Positions 46,459 to 58,278 of a stretch of 64,000 nucleotides of DNA are shown here, piece by piece. The stretch is taken from assembly GCF_963169125.1 (NCBI RefSeq), contig NC_084795.1, positions 265,665,042 to 265,729,041 of the forward strand. The letters are read 5' to 3'. This DNA is from Humulus lupulus (lineage: Eukaryota; Streptophyta; Magnoliopsida; Rosales; Cannabaceae). The position numbers and the translations under genes were made by a program. Under the pieces are notes generated by a model. That model was not told where the DNA came from. It worked only from the letters and a program-made list of their open reading frames with translations, and did no database searches. How positions within the stretch are numbered: the stretch's first letter is position 1; every line of letters starts with the position of its first letter.

Positions 46459-47381
46459 TGTTATCCCCGTTTCCTGCCGTGGGCCCGGGACCACGTTCCA
46501 AGCCCATTAACTGCCCAATTGAGGATGGGCCCAATCCAGGCCCGTTTGGCAAGGAGCACGGTGGATATCGACAACCAAATTCTGGGCGAGGCCCGGAAGG
46601 CGTCCGGGAAGTATTGTCCGGGACGGTCATCCGGGAGACGGTTCAACTGGCTGGGGATAACAGTCGGGATCAGTAAGAACGGTCTGGAAGCCTGGTAAAC
46701 GATCCAAGCTCCTGGTGGATGATACGGACTCATGGTAAACGGAGAGGGACAGAGGTAAACGGACCCGGGTCGAGTCCCCAAGGTTGGCAGGATAAAGCGT
46801 CCATGACCCTGACTCCGCCCTGCGAAGCGTGGGAGTTGTCCCCACATTTCACCTACGGAAAAGGCCACCTCGGGATTGTACGCCGCTGGTTCAGACCTGT
46901 GCCACCACTGCTCTGACTGATCTTGTCCCCTGAATCTGTCCCGTAATTCGAGATGCCCAGACCAAAAGCTCCAGTTTGTTGGATGATAGTTACGGTTTGG
47001 GCTGGCCCAACGGGCTCAAGTTAGCATTTTTCTTTGATGTTTTAATTCTTTTGTATTGGGCTTCCGATAGAGAAGCCAGCAATATTTATACCTTTATTGG
47101 GCCCGGGTCAGCCCGGCCCACACCCAACGCTCTTGTGAACCTATAAATGCATGTAACAGAGCACTGAAGAAGGGACTTTTGGGGGCATATATACTGTTAT
47201 TCTGCAAAACCTCATAAAAAACTCCATTGTTGTAGACTCTCTAAGTTCTAATACAACTGTCTCGTGGACTAAGGCTCATTAACGCCCCAACCATGTAAAA
47301 ATCTCGCTTATAACCCCTAAGCCCTTTCTCTTAATCTCTCTGATATTTTATTATTATAGTTTCCGAAAATCTCGGTAAATA
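46459..47381 (+). repeat. 3' LTR of the Tat element
   Basis: It starts TGTTATCCCCG and ends GGTAAATA (CA changed to TA), followed by GCTAT. It aligns end to end with the 5' LTR. Differences are mostly C/T and G/A changes. Confidence 0.93.
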
Positions 47382-47386
47382 GCTAT

Positions 47387-48960
47387 ATATTACAAACATT
47401 TGATTTATAATTTGTCCAAATGTTAGTATTTGTTTTCTTATATAAGTGATTGATTTAACTCAATCTTGCTAAATATTTTTTTTAGTTATATTAATATTTA
47501 ACATATTATTTATATTTATATATGATGTATATACTTATATAAATAGGAGCTATAGGAAGGTGATGTGACTTTCTAGAATCATCTATATAAGATTTATCTA
47601 TTTTATTAAAATTTGTTGTTTTTTCAATTTTTTTTATTTAACAAACGAATTAATTAACCATTTAAAAAAATCTCAATAGTATCACATGGTTTACAAACCA
47701 TTGTGATGTTATACTTTTTGGCTATATAAAAATTACTATTCATTCATTTTTATTTGTAATATGTCCAAATATTAGTATTTTTTTTCTTATATAGGTGATT
47801 GATTTACTCAATCTTGCTAAATATTTTTTTAAGTTATATTAATATTTAACATATTATTTATATTTATATATGAGGCATATACTTATATAAATAGGAGTTA
47901 TATGGATGTGGTGTGGCTTCCTGAAATCATCTATATATAATTTATATATTTTCTTATAATTTGTGGTTTTTTCAATTTTTTTTATTTAACAAACGAATTA
48001 ATTAACCATTTAAAAAAAAATTATTTAGTCCCACATGGTTTATAAACAATTGTGGGCGTTATACTCTTAAACTATATTGACTTTGATCCGACATGGTTTT
48101 TTCATTGACTTTGATTTATAATTTATCCAAATATTAGTATTTTTTTCTTATATAAGTAATTGATTTAACTCAATCTTGCCCAATAGGTATATTTTTTTAA
48201 GTTCATCAAATTTATATTAATTTTTAACATATTATTTAAATATTTAATTTTGTAATATATTTTTATATCATTTAAATTTGTCTATATATTTATGTAAAAG
48301 AGAGCTATAGGGAGCTACGTGGCTTCCTGGAATCATCTATATATGATTTATCTATTTTCTTATAATTTATGATTTAAAAAAATTATTTGACAAAAGAATT
48401 AATTAACAATTGAAAAAAATCCATTTAGTCTCACATAGTTTACAAACAATTGTGTGTTATACTTTTAAGTTATAAATATAGTAAATTTCATTCACTAAGA
48501 TTTGTAATTTGTCCAAATATTAGTTATTTTTTTCCTTATATGTTAATTGATTTAACTTAATCTTGCCCAATAATTATATAATAATATTTAACATATTATT
48601 TATATATTTAATTTTGTAGTATATATTTTTATGTCATTTAAATTTGTAAATTATATATTATGTATTGAAAAAAATGACAAATATAAAGTGTAACAAATAT
48701 ATATATATATATATGATAATATAACAAAAATGTATATATACATATACTAGGTATAAGCAACGTACAATGCACGTTTATTTAGTTTTATCTAGATGCAATT
48801 ATATAATATAACTTAGATATTTTTGTATATTGAAATTATTTTTCAGTTATTATATTTATTATATCAATAATTTCTTTCCTTTAGTTATATATAAAGAAAA
48901 ATTTTCAAATATATACATATGAAATTTTCTAAATTATCACGAAGGGCGGTTTTATTGCCT
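47387..48960 (+). repeat. Helitron-like tandem repeats (right half)
   Basis: This continues the array cut by the Tat element. Further copies of the TATATTTAT(G/A)-AGCTATAGG(G/A)AGG-GTGGCTTCCTGGAATCATC unit lie near 47525, 47875 and 48275, each followed by ATTAACCATTTAAAAAAAT, ACAAACCATTGTG and TTGATTTAACTCAATCTTGC. A possible Helitron-type terminus (CTAG) occurs near 48747 or 48958 (GGGCGGTTTTATTGCCTAGT), but the required hairpin is weak. No helicase is present. Confidence 0.55.
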
Positions 48961-49199
48961 AGTATAATCTAAAATGAAGATAAAGCCAAATAGTGTGGTC
49001 ATCTCCAACAATAATTTCATTTTAAAATAGTTTTAAATTCATATTATTACCTTTATTAATTACACTGTCATACGTTTTTAATTTTTAATTTAAAAACTAA
49101 CGTGTAAAACTTTATTATTAAAAATAACGTTTTTTTAGAAACTTCGAAAACTATTTCTCTCTTCAAATTATCTATTAAAGTAAGTTGTCATATTTCAGC

Positions 49200-49650
49200 C
49201 ACCATACTACTACATGTGTTGGACGGGAGGGAAGACAATTTGTCGACAATCTCATAGTCCAAAGCTCGCCACCATCCTACGTCGGAGAAGACCACACACG
49301 CCAGTCAAAGTCGCCAGAGGTGCAACTTTGACTGCATTTTTCGGCCAACTCCGACCATCCCGAGTCTCGAGGGTGGTACCGTTGGAACAAACTCTTCGAG
49401 AAGAACACAACCAAGCCATTCCCTCCAGCTATAAGCTCTGTTTTTTCCGGCGAGTTTGTGGATATTTCGCGACTTTAGAAGCTTTTTCCGGGCACATCGC
49501 TGGTTGTTTGGGCTCAAGAATTCTATTATCGCGACCTACTCTTGAAGGTGGTCATTTTGATATGTGGGAAGCATATATTTTCTCACCTTCGCCAGAGAAG
49601 ATGATCAGAATTAAAAGTAAGATTTTAGTTTCTTTTTTATTTGGTTAACA
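49200..49650. other. GC-richer island, not identified
   Basis: A compositional island stands out in AT-rich DNA. A plus-strand frame of 144 codons (49214-49648) and an antisense frame exist, but neither shows a domain I recognise. Phrases such as CGCCGGAAAAA (minus) resemble first exons of plant genes or transposons. I treat it as a fragment of an unidentified gene or element. Confidence 0.35.
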
Positions 49651-50845
49651 ACAAATAACCAAACTTAAAACTTAAACAAAATTTGATATATCAACCAACT
49701 TGATGAGTTACTAAAAAGTATTTTGTCATTTCACATTTAAAAGTTACCAAATGGTATTCTAAATTAGCCTATTTTATAAAACAATTTTGATAGGTTTCTA
49801 AATAAACTTATAAGGAAACTAAACGGTATCTTAAACAAAAATTTATGTGTTGTATTTAAAAAGTAACTATGTAGTTGCTTGTTAACTTGATTAAACAAAA
49901 ATTCATAATAAAAAACCAAAAAGTGAAATTTTTATTATAATTCGAAAGTAACTTCTAAGTTTCTTTATTGTTTGATTAAATAAAAATATATTATTATTTA
50001 CATGCAAATTACATTAGTGACTAAAAAGTGAATTAAAATTTTTCATTCAAAAAAGTTACTATATAGTATATTAAAAGTAACTTTTGATGGTAAGTTATAT
50101 AGTAATTTGTTATACTCTATTGTAACTCATTAGTTTCTAACACAAATTTGAAGGTAACGTAAAAATATTTAAATAATAAAACATTGTAATATAACATAAA
50201 AAAAAAGACTAATCGGTATTTTAAGATAAAAAAGTTTCTACAAATAAATTTTGGAGGTAACCAAAATGTATATGAAATAATATGATTTAAAATATATTTT
50301 TTTTATGAAAAAGCAACCAATTGGTAACTTACCACCATTATAAGTAACCAAAATCTTACTTTTTAAAACCCAGAAAAATGGGAAATTCAGAATTTCTGAA
50401 ATGTTTCTAATTCAGGTGTATTATTTTTGGAATTTGATATTTTTTTATGATATGACAAGGCATTGTCAATAAAATTTTGTAGGTAATTTTTGTAATTATT
50501 TTATGTTATATATATATATAATTGTAAAGATCCCATTATTATTTCATCTCTAATCCACTATTTCAAAAAAGAATATTATTCTGTTTAGTTATTAATAATT
50601 AATTTAATTGATAAATAAATATTGATGTTATATAAAATTATATTAATAAAGATAATTAAGTGATAATAATTTTATCTCAAGTAACCAAAAAAAACAAAAA
50701 TTATTAATTTCACTTAACTTAAATTGTTATATTATGAAAACTAAGGCATTACATTTTTGTTTTGAAAATATTGGTTAAAACTTAATAATTAAAAATAATA
50801 AAATTAACAAAAATAAATCAAAGAAAATTTAAATAATATAAAAAT
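49651..50845. other. AT-rich DNA with recurrent GTAACC-type words
   Basis: Short degenerate phrases such as AAGTTACCAAATGGTA, AAAGTAACTATGTAG and GCAACCAATTGGTAACTT recur about every 50-80 bp between 49730 and 50350. No open frame of interest. Probably a decayed repeat. Confidence 0.45.
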
Positions 50846-51667
50846 GGCAAATACTCATTTGGTAACCTGTGTTTTATCGAAATATAAATTTGGTACCCTC
50901 TGTTTCTAATAATTATCAAACGATACACTCTGTTTGTAAAAACTACATAGTTTGGTACTATCCGTGCGTTTAAATTTCTAGTGATTTATTTTATTTTCAA
51001 TTGTTTTATTATTTTTAAATGATTTAAATATATTTTCATAATTCATAAAATAAAATAAATGTTTAATTAAAACTTTAAAATAATTTTAATAAACAAATTT
51101 AAAATAAATTTAATTAATTAAAAACAAACAAAAATTAGAATTAAAATCTTATTAATTAACTTTAAATAAACCTAAATTTTAATTTCATTAATGAAAAAAA
51201 CTCATATTTCACCAATCTCACTCTCACCATCTCAGTTCTCCACCCTCCCAATCTCACCGACATTTTTTTTGTTTCAAAGTTGGATCGATTTGTTAATTAA
51301 ATTAAAATTTAGATTTATTTAAAGTCAATTAATAAGATTTTAAATAGTTTTTTAATTTTTTAATTAATTAAATTCATTTTTAAAATAATTTTGTTTATTA
51401 AAATTAATTTAAAGTTTTAATTAAACATTTATTTTATTTTATGAATTCTGAAAAATATATTTAAATCATTCAAAAATAATAAAACAATTGAAAATCAAAT
51501 AAATCATTAAAATGAGGGGTATTATGAGAATATTAAAATTTAATCGCACGGAGGGTACCAAATTATGAAGTTTTTGCAAACAGAGGGTATTGATTGATAA
51601 TTATCAGAAATAGAGGGTACCAGTTTTGTATTTCGATAAAATACATAGTACCAAATGAGTATTTACC
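50846..51667. mobile_element. Fold-back MITE with very long terminal inverted repeats
   Basis: The left end GGCAAATACTCATTTGGTA matches the reverse complement of the right end TACCAAATGAGTATTTACC. The match continues inward for roughly 350 bp per arm (for example CGCACGGAGGGTACCAAA at 51545 against the complementary stretch near 50945-50975), leaving a central part of about 150 bp. Flanks are similar A-rich sequences (ATATAAAAAT / TTATAAAAAA), suggesting a Mutator-like duplication that is not exact. Confidence 0.75.
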
Positions 51668-53771
51668 TTATAAAAAATGATATAAATGTAAATATTAATG
51701 AAGATAAAGTTAACTTGTAATTGGAGCTGTATTTTTTTTTTTACATTTTTGAAGCAAAAGGTGATTTGAAGCTCATGGTTGGAGATGGATGGAGATGGAT
51801 GCACCATTGCAGATCTCACAATTCCAAACGTCTAGCAATACAAACAACATTGTAGTGTAACTCACCATTGCAGATCTCATGCAACATCTAGCATGAATAT
51901 ACTTTTGGGGTTATTCGACTAGAAAGTAGTAACACACCATTAGTAGCAAGGGGAATGCAAAAGGTGGAGCTTGAATGAATCTTTATGGTTCAATTTTAGA
52001 TAGTATTTTATAATGTAAATCAATATCTAATAAAAATAATAATTGTATATTATATATTTTAGAATAAATACCAAAGTACCAAATTGTGAAAACAACATAT
52101 AAACAAATAGTAAAAATTCAAAACAAAAATCCACATTGTTCATCAATCTACAGACAGTGGTAATTGTTCATCAATCTACAACCAAAAAACTCAAATCTAA
52201 ACGTGTAAATTGAGTTCGGCGCAGTTAGATCCACATTGTTCATCAATCTACAAACAAAAAACTCAAATCCAAACTCGGATTCAAGTAAACATAAGAAGCT
52301 TGCGACTGGGTGCGGTGGGCGACTGGGTGCATCCGATTAGGTTCGCAGAGACTTGCAACTGGGTGTGGTGCTTCGCATCTGGGTTTGCAGAGGCTTGCGA
52401 CTGGGTGCTTCACATTTGGGTTCGTAAAGGCTTGCAACTGGTTTCTTGCAACTGGGCTCGAGGACGTGCGCGCCTCCAATCACGTGGGTGCCTCGACTGG
52501 CCTCGCGCACCTGTGCGAGAGGCTAGGCACGAAGTCGCGGATGGATCTTGGGATCTCGGAGTTCATGGAGATGGGTTCGAGAGGAGGCGCGAGTTTGGGA
52601 AAGGCAATGATTTCTGGGGTGGGCTCTCACGAAGCTTGGGTTCGTGGGGGATAGGCGAGGGGTCCTGGGTACGCTAGGCTTGGAGCTCTGGTGGTTACGG
52701 CGACGGAGAATGGTGGTCGGAAGTGGGTATGGCGGCTACTAGGGTTCCAAGGGAGGAAAGAAGATGAGGGAAAAGATGGGAGAGAGAGAAATAGGGTATC
52801 AGGCTGGGTAATATTTTTCATTTTTTTTAAGTGCTGATGGCCAATATTTTTATTCTTTAAATTAATTTTAATTTTTATTTAATTATTTTAATATTATTAA
52901 TATTTAATTAGAATTACCACGCTAGTGACCAAAATGTCAAATCTGCTCTCTGTTAGCCACATGGGACATAAAGTAACAGAAGTAATAGTTCGGGGAGAAT
53001 TTTTAACAACGCGAACAATTCGGAGATACAATAGTTCGGAGGGCAAAAATGCTATTTATTCTATATTTTAATACATAATGGATTAATTAGATTAGTTTTA
53101 CTTAAATATTTTAAGGTTTCACTCACCAATTTCAATTTATCGTATAAGTGGATTGAATCAAATTAGATGGCATTTTGGAATGAATGATGAGCAACCTAGA
53201 AAAAATGATAAGAAAACTTGAAAAGAGGAAGAAAAATATATAAGAGAAAAATGAGAGGAGAGGACACATAAATAGGCCAGCGAGCTCAGTAGAGAAACTC
53301 GAATATTTTGTTTTTGATAACCCCACTAGTGGCAAGTCGTGAACCTTAATGTAAAAATTATAAAATGAGTGGTTAGACTCAAATGATAAATTAAAATAAT
53401 GATACATAAGTGCAGTTAATTAAAACTCTAACCTTCGATTCACTCCATGCTAAACTTTAACTATAATTGTAATATTTCACAATTTCATTAAGAATAAATG
53501 AAATCTAAACGGCTTATCTTTCTGCGAAATATTAAAGACAATTGTATCTTGTGTTCCAAAAATTAGGGGCACGAGTAGACAAAAAAAATTGATTATCCAA
53601 CAAGAATAAAAAAAGTAATTTTAACATAACATATGTCGATGTTATAAAACCTTAAACAGCTAAGTAAAGCAGCAACTTTGAGAATTCCAACTGAATACTT
53701 TATATAAGTATCAACCTCATAAAACCTCTCACTACAAAACTCCACCATACATGTAAAAATAGATTAAAAGT
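51668..53771. other. Repeat-rich spacer with a low-complexity GC island
   Basis: At 52300-52470 a degenerate repeat of about 39-45 bp (GGCTTGCAACTGGGTG with GTTCGCAGA) is tandemly arranged. It produces a 155-codon plus-strand frame (52210-52677) that I regard as repeat-derived rather than a gene. Near 52910-53060 the phrase GTTCGGAGGGCAAAAATGC resembles a MITE end. The stretch next to 53771 would be the 3' UTR side of RPL10A. Confidence 0.45.
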
Positions 53772-55293
53772 TTAAAACACGCGTTGTGGCTTCCCCATGG
53801 TGGTCTTCAGGAACAAGCACCTCACCTGTTTCATTTTTGGTAAAAAAAAAACACAAAATATCAATCTTTGAAACTAAAATATTTGACCCCATAAAAATAT
53901 TTAAGTAAAAATGCTCTAATTTATAACTACACAAAATCATAAAAACCAAAACTTACGTTTTGCCAGTTCTTCTTCAAGAGTGAAACAAGGAAATTAACAC
54001 TCATCTGCACGTTTTGGAAGACCTGCTTCTCCTCCATGGAGAGGTTTCCAACAGCAACACCCATACAGAGAACCTTCTTCAGCTGGAACTTAACCATGGC
54101 CTTAGTCTCATTGACTTTAGACTCCAGGGATTCTTGGTGAGTTACAAGGGTGGGAAATTTACCTAATTTCACACAAATAAATAAACAACAAAAGTATAAA
54201 ACATTGGAAAACAGGCAAGCTCATCCTTAGCAACAGAGGAAATATAAATTAACTAAGCTCATCTGCATACTCTTCAAGATTAGGGAAGAAAACAGTTAAC
54301 AATACTCACCGGCCTTGTTGAGACCAGGGCCTAATAGACGAGGAATCTGCTTAATAACCGCTTCTGATGCTAAAAAGGCATGGTACTTCTTTGCAAGCTT
54401 CTTAACCAGCTTTTTGTTCTTGTTCAACTTCTTCAACCCTTCAACATCCATGTAGTCCAAACCTATTTTCTCAGCCTGAGAAATAAATAAATAAAAACTG
54501 AATGTTAAGACAAAAAATTACCGCCACCATATCAGTAAGAAGGTTTTCATATTAATAGAAAGCCCAATATGAAAAGATCAAAATGTGTGGACCTAAACTA
54601 AGACAAGACCCAGATTTCATATAGATCAATTAAAACAATAAGCCAATTCAAAGGATTAGCAAAATTGAATCAAAATAATAGACCCAAGCATTTCTAAAAC
54701 TTTACTGTCTAATTTATAAAACACAGATTTCATATGGCATATGATATCAAAGTAACATCAACAAACAAAAACATTACCTCCTCAACATGCTGAGCATCTC
54801 CAAGCATGCAAACCTTCATCTTGGGACGAGGAATGTGGGGCAACTTCACGGAACCACTGAAACGCTTGTCCTTTTGAGGATCGTAGTTCTTCAAACCAAT
54901 CTGGAGTTCAATTGTCTCAGTGAAGTTACGCTTCTTTTCCCTTGATTCGTTCATTATGGTAGCAATAGCCTCTCTGAGGACTTCACTCTGAAGCTTACTG
55001 TTGTAATGGCAATTACAATAAAAAATCAAGCATATATTAAAAAATGGTAACAACAAAGCAATTCAAATAAAACCAGAGAATGCTTGAAAAAAAATAGTTA
55101 AGAAAGGCTTGCTAATCACTAATGCCTGTTAATTCTAACCAGAAACATACTGATATTGAATTGAGCCATAAGTATATCAGTAGGGGCATGCAACGTAAAA
55201 TATACAGCCTAAATCTGATCTTCACTTTTTTTTTTGTTAATTCTAAAAGCTTGTATAAATTTCTAGAAAGGGCATCAATTTAACATACCTCAT
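53772..55293 (-). CDS. RPL10A: 60S ribosomal protein L10a (uL1)
   Basis: This is a structural protein of the large cytosolic ribosomal subunit; it forms the mobile L1 stalk by the E site and binds 28S rRNA. Five coding exons on the minus strand: 55289-55293 (ATG plus two bases), 54778-54997, 54310-54475, 53957-54162 and 53772-53825. All introns have GT...AG borders, and the phases join exactly to 216 residues, the normal plant length. The product opens [17 protein letters not shown], has the conserved [15 protein letters not shown] and [14 protein letters not shown] (rRNA-binding loop), and ends MGKPQRVF. No stops or frameshifts are seen, unlike every transposon gene nearby. A non-coding 5' exon and telo-box motifs lie upstream. 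Confidence 0.97.
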
Positions 55294-55780
55294 GTTTGAA
55301 GCTTAGAACTTTTCCACAACCCGCTTACAGAAATGCCTCCTGAATTGAAGAAAAATCCAATGGGTAAGTTAAACAACAAAGAATGCAAAAAATATTCATA
55401 ATTCTATCCAAATCAAATAAACAAAATCCCTGACAATTGATGAGAAATATTTGACCTCTACTATTCCGTGAGAAAAAAAAATCATTTGATCCCATAACCA
55501 ATACAATCAAAAGAGAATCATCACATATATCACATAAATTATATCTGTAACATTTCTAGTTTTCTCGGGAAACAGAGTTACAGATCTAGAAACCGACATA
55601 ATCAACTCATACGCAAGCATCAAAATTAAGAAAATAAACCCAGCTTAAGGGTAGAAATGGTGATAACGATCGAAGTTGAGTAGGATAGAATGTGAAAGTG
55701 CATACCAGATAGAAGAACGATGGAGCAGCAGCTAGGGTTTCACTCGCGGCTGAAGAAACTTTATACAAGGAGAAGTTGGC
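55294..55780 (-). other. RPL10A: RPL10A 5' UTR with an intron
   Basis: A leader exon (about 55780-55706) ends TTCTATCTG before GTATGCAC. The acceptor TTCAATTCAG is at 55340, and the second leader piece (55339-55294) runs into the ATG. A leader intron of about 365 bp is common in plant ribosomal protein genes and often raises expression. Confidence 0.8.
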
Positions 55781-55795
55781 CTAGGGTTTTGTAGT
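55730..55795 (-). promoter_or_regulatory. RPL10A: Telo-box motifs of the RPL10A promoter/leader
   Basis: AAACCCTA occurs twice on the minus strand (about 55733-55740 and 55783-55790). This motif is characteristic of promoters and leaders of plant ribosomal protein and other translation genes and supports growth-linked expression. The exact transcription start is not determined. Confidence 0.7.
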
Positions 55796-55919
55796 GGCTA
55801 AACCCAAATTACTGTAATTTGTGAGTTTCAGAATGGCCCGATGTTATGAAAGCAGGCCTCGACTTGTACGGAGTTTCGGCCCAAAACAAACTTAATATGG
55901 GAGAAACTAGAGAAATGAA

Positions 55920-56380
55920 ATTTTAAGAATATGGGCATGTTTTGTATTGTTTTATGTTTTTTGTTTTTAATTTTTTTAACATAAAATAATTTTTGTAATT
56001 TTAAAAAAATAATAGTTGTTTGGTTAATATTTTCTAAAAATATTTTATTAGTTTTATATATATTTTTTAAATTTAAATAAAAAATTAATAAATATATTTA
56101 CATAGAAAAAATTCTTTTAAAAATTTGTAATAAATAATGAGATAAAGTGCTTGTTTCACACTGTTTTCTGTTTTTCGTTTTTAAAGTTGTGTTATCAGAA
56201 ATGAGAGCAGAAAATAATTTTTGTAGTTTTCAAAAAATAAGAGGTGTTTGGTTAATATTTTCTAAAAACAATTTTTTAGTTTTATTTTTTTAAAATATTA
56301 AATAAAAAATTAACAAATATATTTACAAAGAGAAAAATCTTTTAAAAGTTTGTAATAAATAATGAGATAAAATAATTTAA
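55920..56380. repeat. Decayed MITE copies (GTGTTTGG family)
   Basis: Segments such as TTGTATTGTTTTATGTTTTTTG, TTTTTGTAATTTT, GTTTGGTTAATATTTTCTAAAAA and ATTTACA(T/A)AGA occur twice in tandem (about 55930-56110 and 56155-56340) and again inverted at 57850-58200. They form the left side of a nested MITE cluster. Confidence 0.6.
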
Positions 56381-57640
56381 AAGAAAAAATGATGAAAAAT
56401 AAGGAGTGAGAAAGTAATGAGAGAAAATTTGAAGAAATAGAAATTGAGAAGAGAGAAATTGATTGATGCTAGAAAAAATGAGAGAGACGGTGATGAGAAA
56501 GAAACTGAAGAGAGAGAAGTGAGTAGAGAGAGGAAATGGCGAGAGAGACAAAATGATGATATATTAAGTGATGAGAGATAAAATGATGATATAGTAAGTG
56601 ATGAAAGAGAAATGATGACATAATAAATGATGCAAGAGAAAATAAGGAGAAGGAAAATGATGAAATATAAAATGAAAATATAGAAAGTGAGAAAAGAGAA
56701 AATAGCGTGAAAGAAAATGTAAGGAGAGAGAAAATAAGGAGATAGAAAGTGATGAGAGAGAAAGTAATATGAGAGAAAGTGAAGAGAGAGAAACTAATAA
56801 GAGAGAAAATGATGTGATAATAAATGATGTTAGATAATAGGGTTTATACTTTTTTGGACCCTGTGTTTTGTCCCATTACTTGTTTGGATCCTGTGTTTTG
56901 ATAAATTATTTTTTGGACCCTATGTTTTGTAAAATTGTTAAAATAGAACCCTAAACTCAATTTTGATGAAGAAAAAATTGAATATAACAACACAGTTTTT
57001 AAGCAGAATGATTTTATTTTTGTTCTGAATTGTTAGTTTGGTAAATTATTTGTGATTTTAGTAGAGAAAACATTGACCAAAATCGGGTTTAGGGTTCTAT
57101 TTTAACCATTTTACAAAACATAGGGTCCAAAAAGTAATTTGTCAAAACACAGGGTCCAAACAGGTAATGAGACAAAACACAGAGTCCAAAAAGGTATAAA
57201 CCCTAGATAATAATAATTAAAAAAATGATGTGAGAAAAAAAAGATAAACAAAAAAAAATTGAGAACAACAGAAAATAACTTTTTGTTGTTCTCAAAATTT
57301 TCTATTTTTTGTAACTTTGTTTTTAAAAATTATTTTATGAAAACAATGCCAAACACCCTAAAAGTAATGTGAAAGAAAAAGTTATGAGAAATAATGAGAG
57401 AAATTTTGGGAAGAAAAAATTGATAATAGAGAAATTGATGCAAGAAAAAAAAAAGAAAGTGATGAGAGAGAAAATTGAGAGATAGAAAAAATGAGGATAT
57501 AGGAAGTAATGATAGAGAAAATAATGAGATAATAAGTGATGAAAGAGAAAGTGAAGAGAGATAAATTAATGAGAGAGAAAGTGATGAGAAATAAATTAAT
57601 GAGAGAGAAAGTGAGGGAGATAATAATAATTAAAAAAGTT
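56380..57640. repeat. GA-rich degenerate repeat (GAGAGAAA(G/A)TGATGA)
   Basis: Two blocks (56380-56830 and 57360-57620) consist of irregular repeats of GATGAGAGAGAAAGTGA-like words, split by a MITE at 56840-57203. The Lys/Arg-rich open frame 57536-57739 reads through it and has no support. Confidence 0.7.
56840..57203. mobile_element. MITE with 9-bp target duplication (Mutator-type)
   Basis: This 364-bp element begins GGGTTTATAC and ends GTATAAACCC. The arms (TTTTTGGACCCTGTGTTTTG and relatives) are inverted over about 150 bp each. TAGATAATA flanks both sides exactly (56831-56839 and 57204-57212). The 9-bp duplication points to a Mutator-superfamily transposase acting in trans. Confidence 0.88.
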
Positions 57641-57743
57641 ATGTACTCAATTTTTTTTTTAGAACAACTAAAAACAATTTTTTTTTGTTCTCAAAATTTT
57701 CTATTTTTTGTAATTTTGTTTTTAAAAATTATTTTATGAAAAC

Positions 57744-58278
57744 GAGGGTGTTTGGCACCTTAACTAAAAAACTGTTTTTTGTTTTTAAAAGCTAAAAATT
57801 GTTTTTTGAAAACAAGTGGGGGTGTTTGGCATTGTTTTCATAAAATAATTTTTAAAAACAAAGTTACAAAAAACAGAAAATTTTGAAAACAAGAAAAAGT
57901 TGTTTTCTGTTGTTCTCAAATTTTCTCACTTCTTATTTTTCATCATTTTTTCTTTCAAATTATTTTATCTCATTATTTATTACAAACTTTTAAAATAGTT
58001 TTCTCTTTGTAAATATATTTGTTAATTTTATATTTAAGATTTAAAAAAAATAAAACTAAAAAATTGTTTTTAGAAAACATTAACCAAACACCTTTTGTTT
58101 TTTGAAAACTACAAAAACAGTTTTCTGTTCTCATTTCTGATAACACAATTTTGAAAACAAAATACAGAAAACAATACCAAACAGGCCCAATATCAAACAA
58201 CCTTACTTGTTTTCAGAAAACATAATCTATGTTTTAAAAACAGAAAATAGTTTTTTAGTTAAACACCCAAACACCCTC
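57744..58278. mobile_element. MITE with GAGGGTGTTTGG termini, nested
   Basis: The left end GAGGGTGTTTGGCACC pairs with the right end CCAAACACCCTC, and TTAACTAAAAAACTG pairs with GTTTTTTAGTTAA. Inside, a second copy with GGGGGTGTTTGGCATTG begins at about 57826 and pairs with CAATACCAAACAGGCCC near 58172. No exact target duplication was found. Confidence 0.65.

Larger units (their letters stand above)
34109..47381 (+). mobile_element. Tat-lineage Ty3/gypsy LTR retrotransposon, full length but decayed
   Basis: The element is 13,273 bp with two LTRs of about 924 bp and the target duplication GCTAT at 34104-34108 and 47382-47386. Internal order is gag, protease, reverse transcriptase, RNase H, a second (archaeal-type) RNase H, integrase, a GC-rich tandem repeat, then an antisense gene before the 3' LTR. 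The CX2HX4HX4C gag knuckle, the second RNase H and the antisense Transposase_28-like gene are marks of the Tat (TatII/Retand-like) lineage. About eleven in-frame stops, nearly all TAG, and several frameshifts make it non-autonomous. The LTRs differ by several percent by eye, so insertion is not recent. Confidence 0.93.

Noticed and set aside
49214..49648. 144-codon plus-strand frame in a GC-richer island
   Set aside because: No recognisable domain, no splice context, and an overlapping antisense frame; kept only as an unidentified island.
52210..52677. 155-codon plus-strand frame
   Set aside because: It reads a degenerate tandem repeat (Trp/Cys/Ala-rich, biased composition) with no domain.
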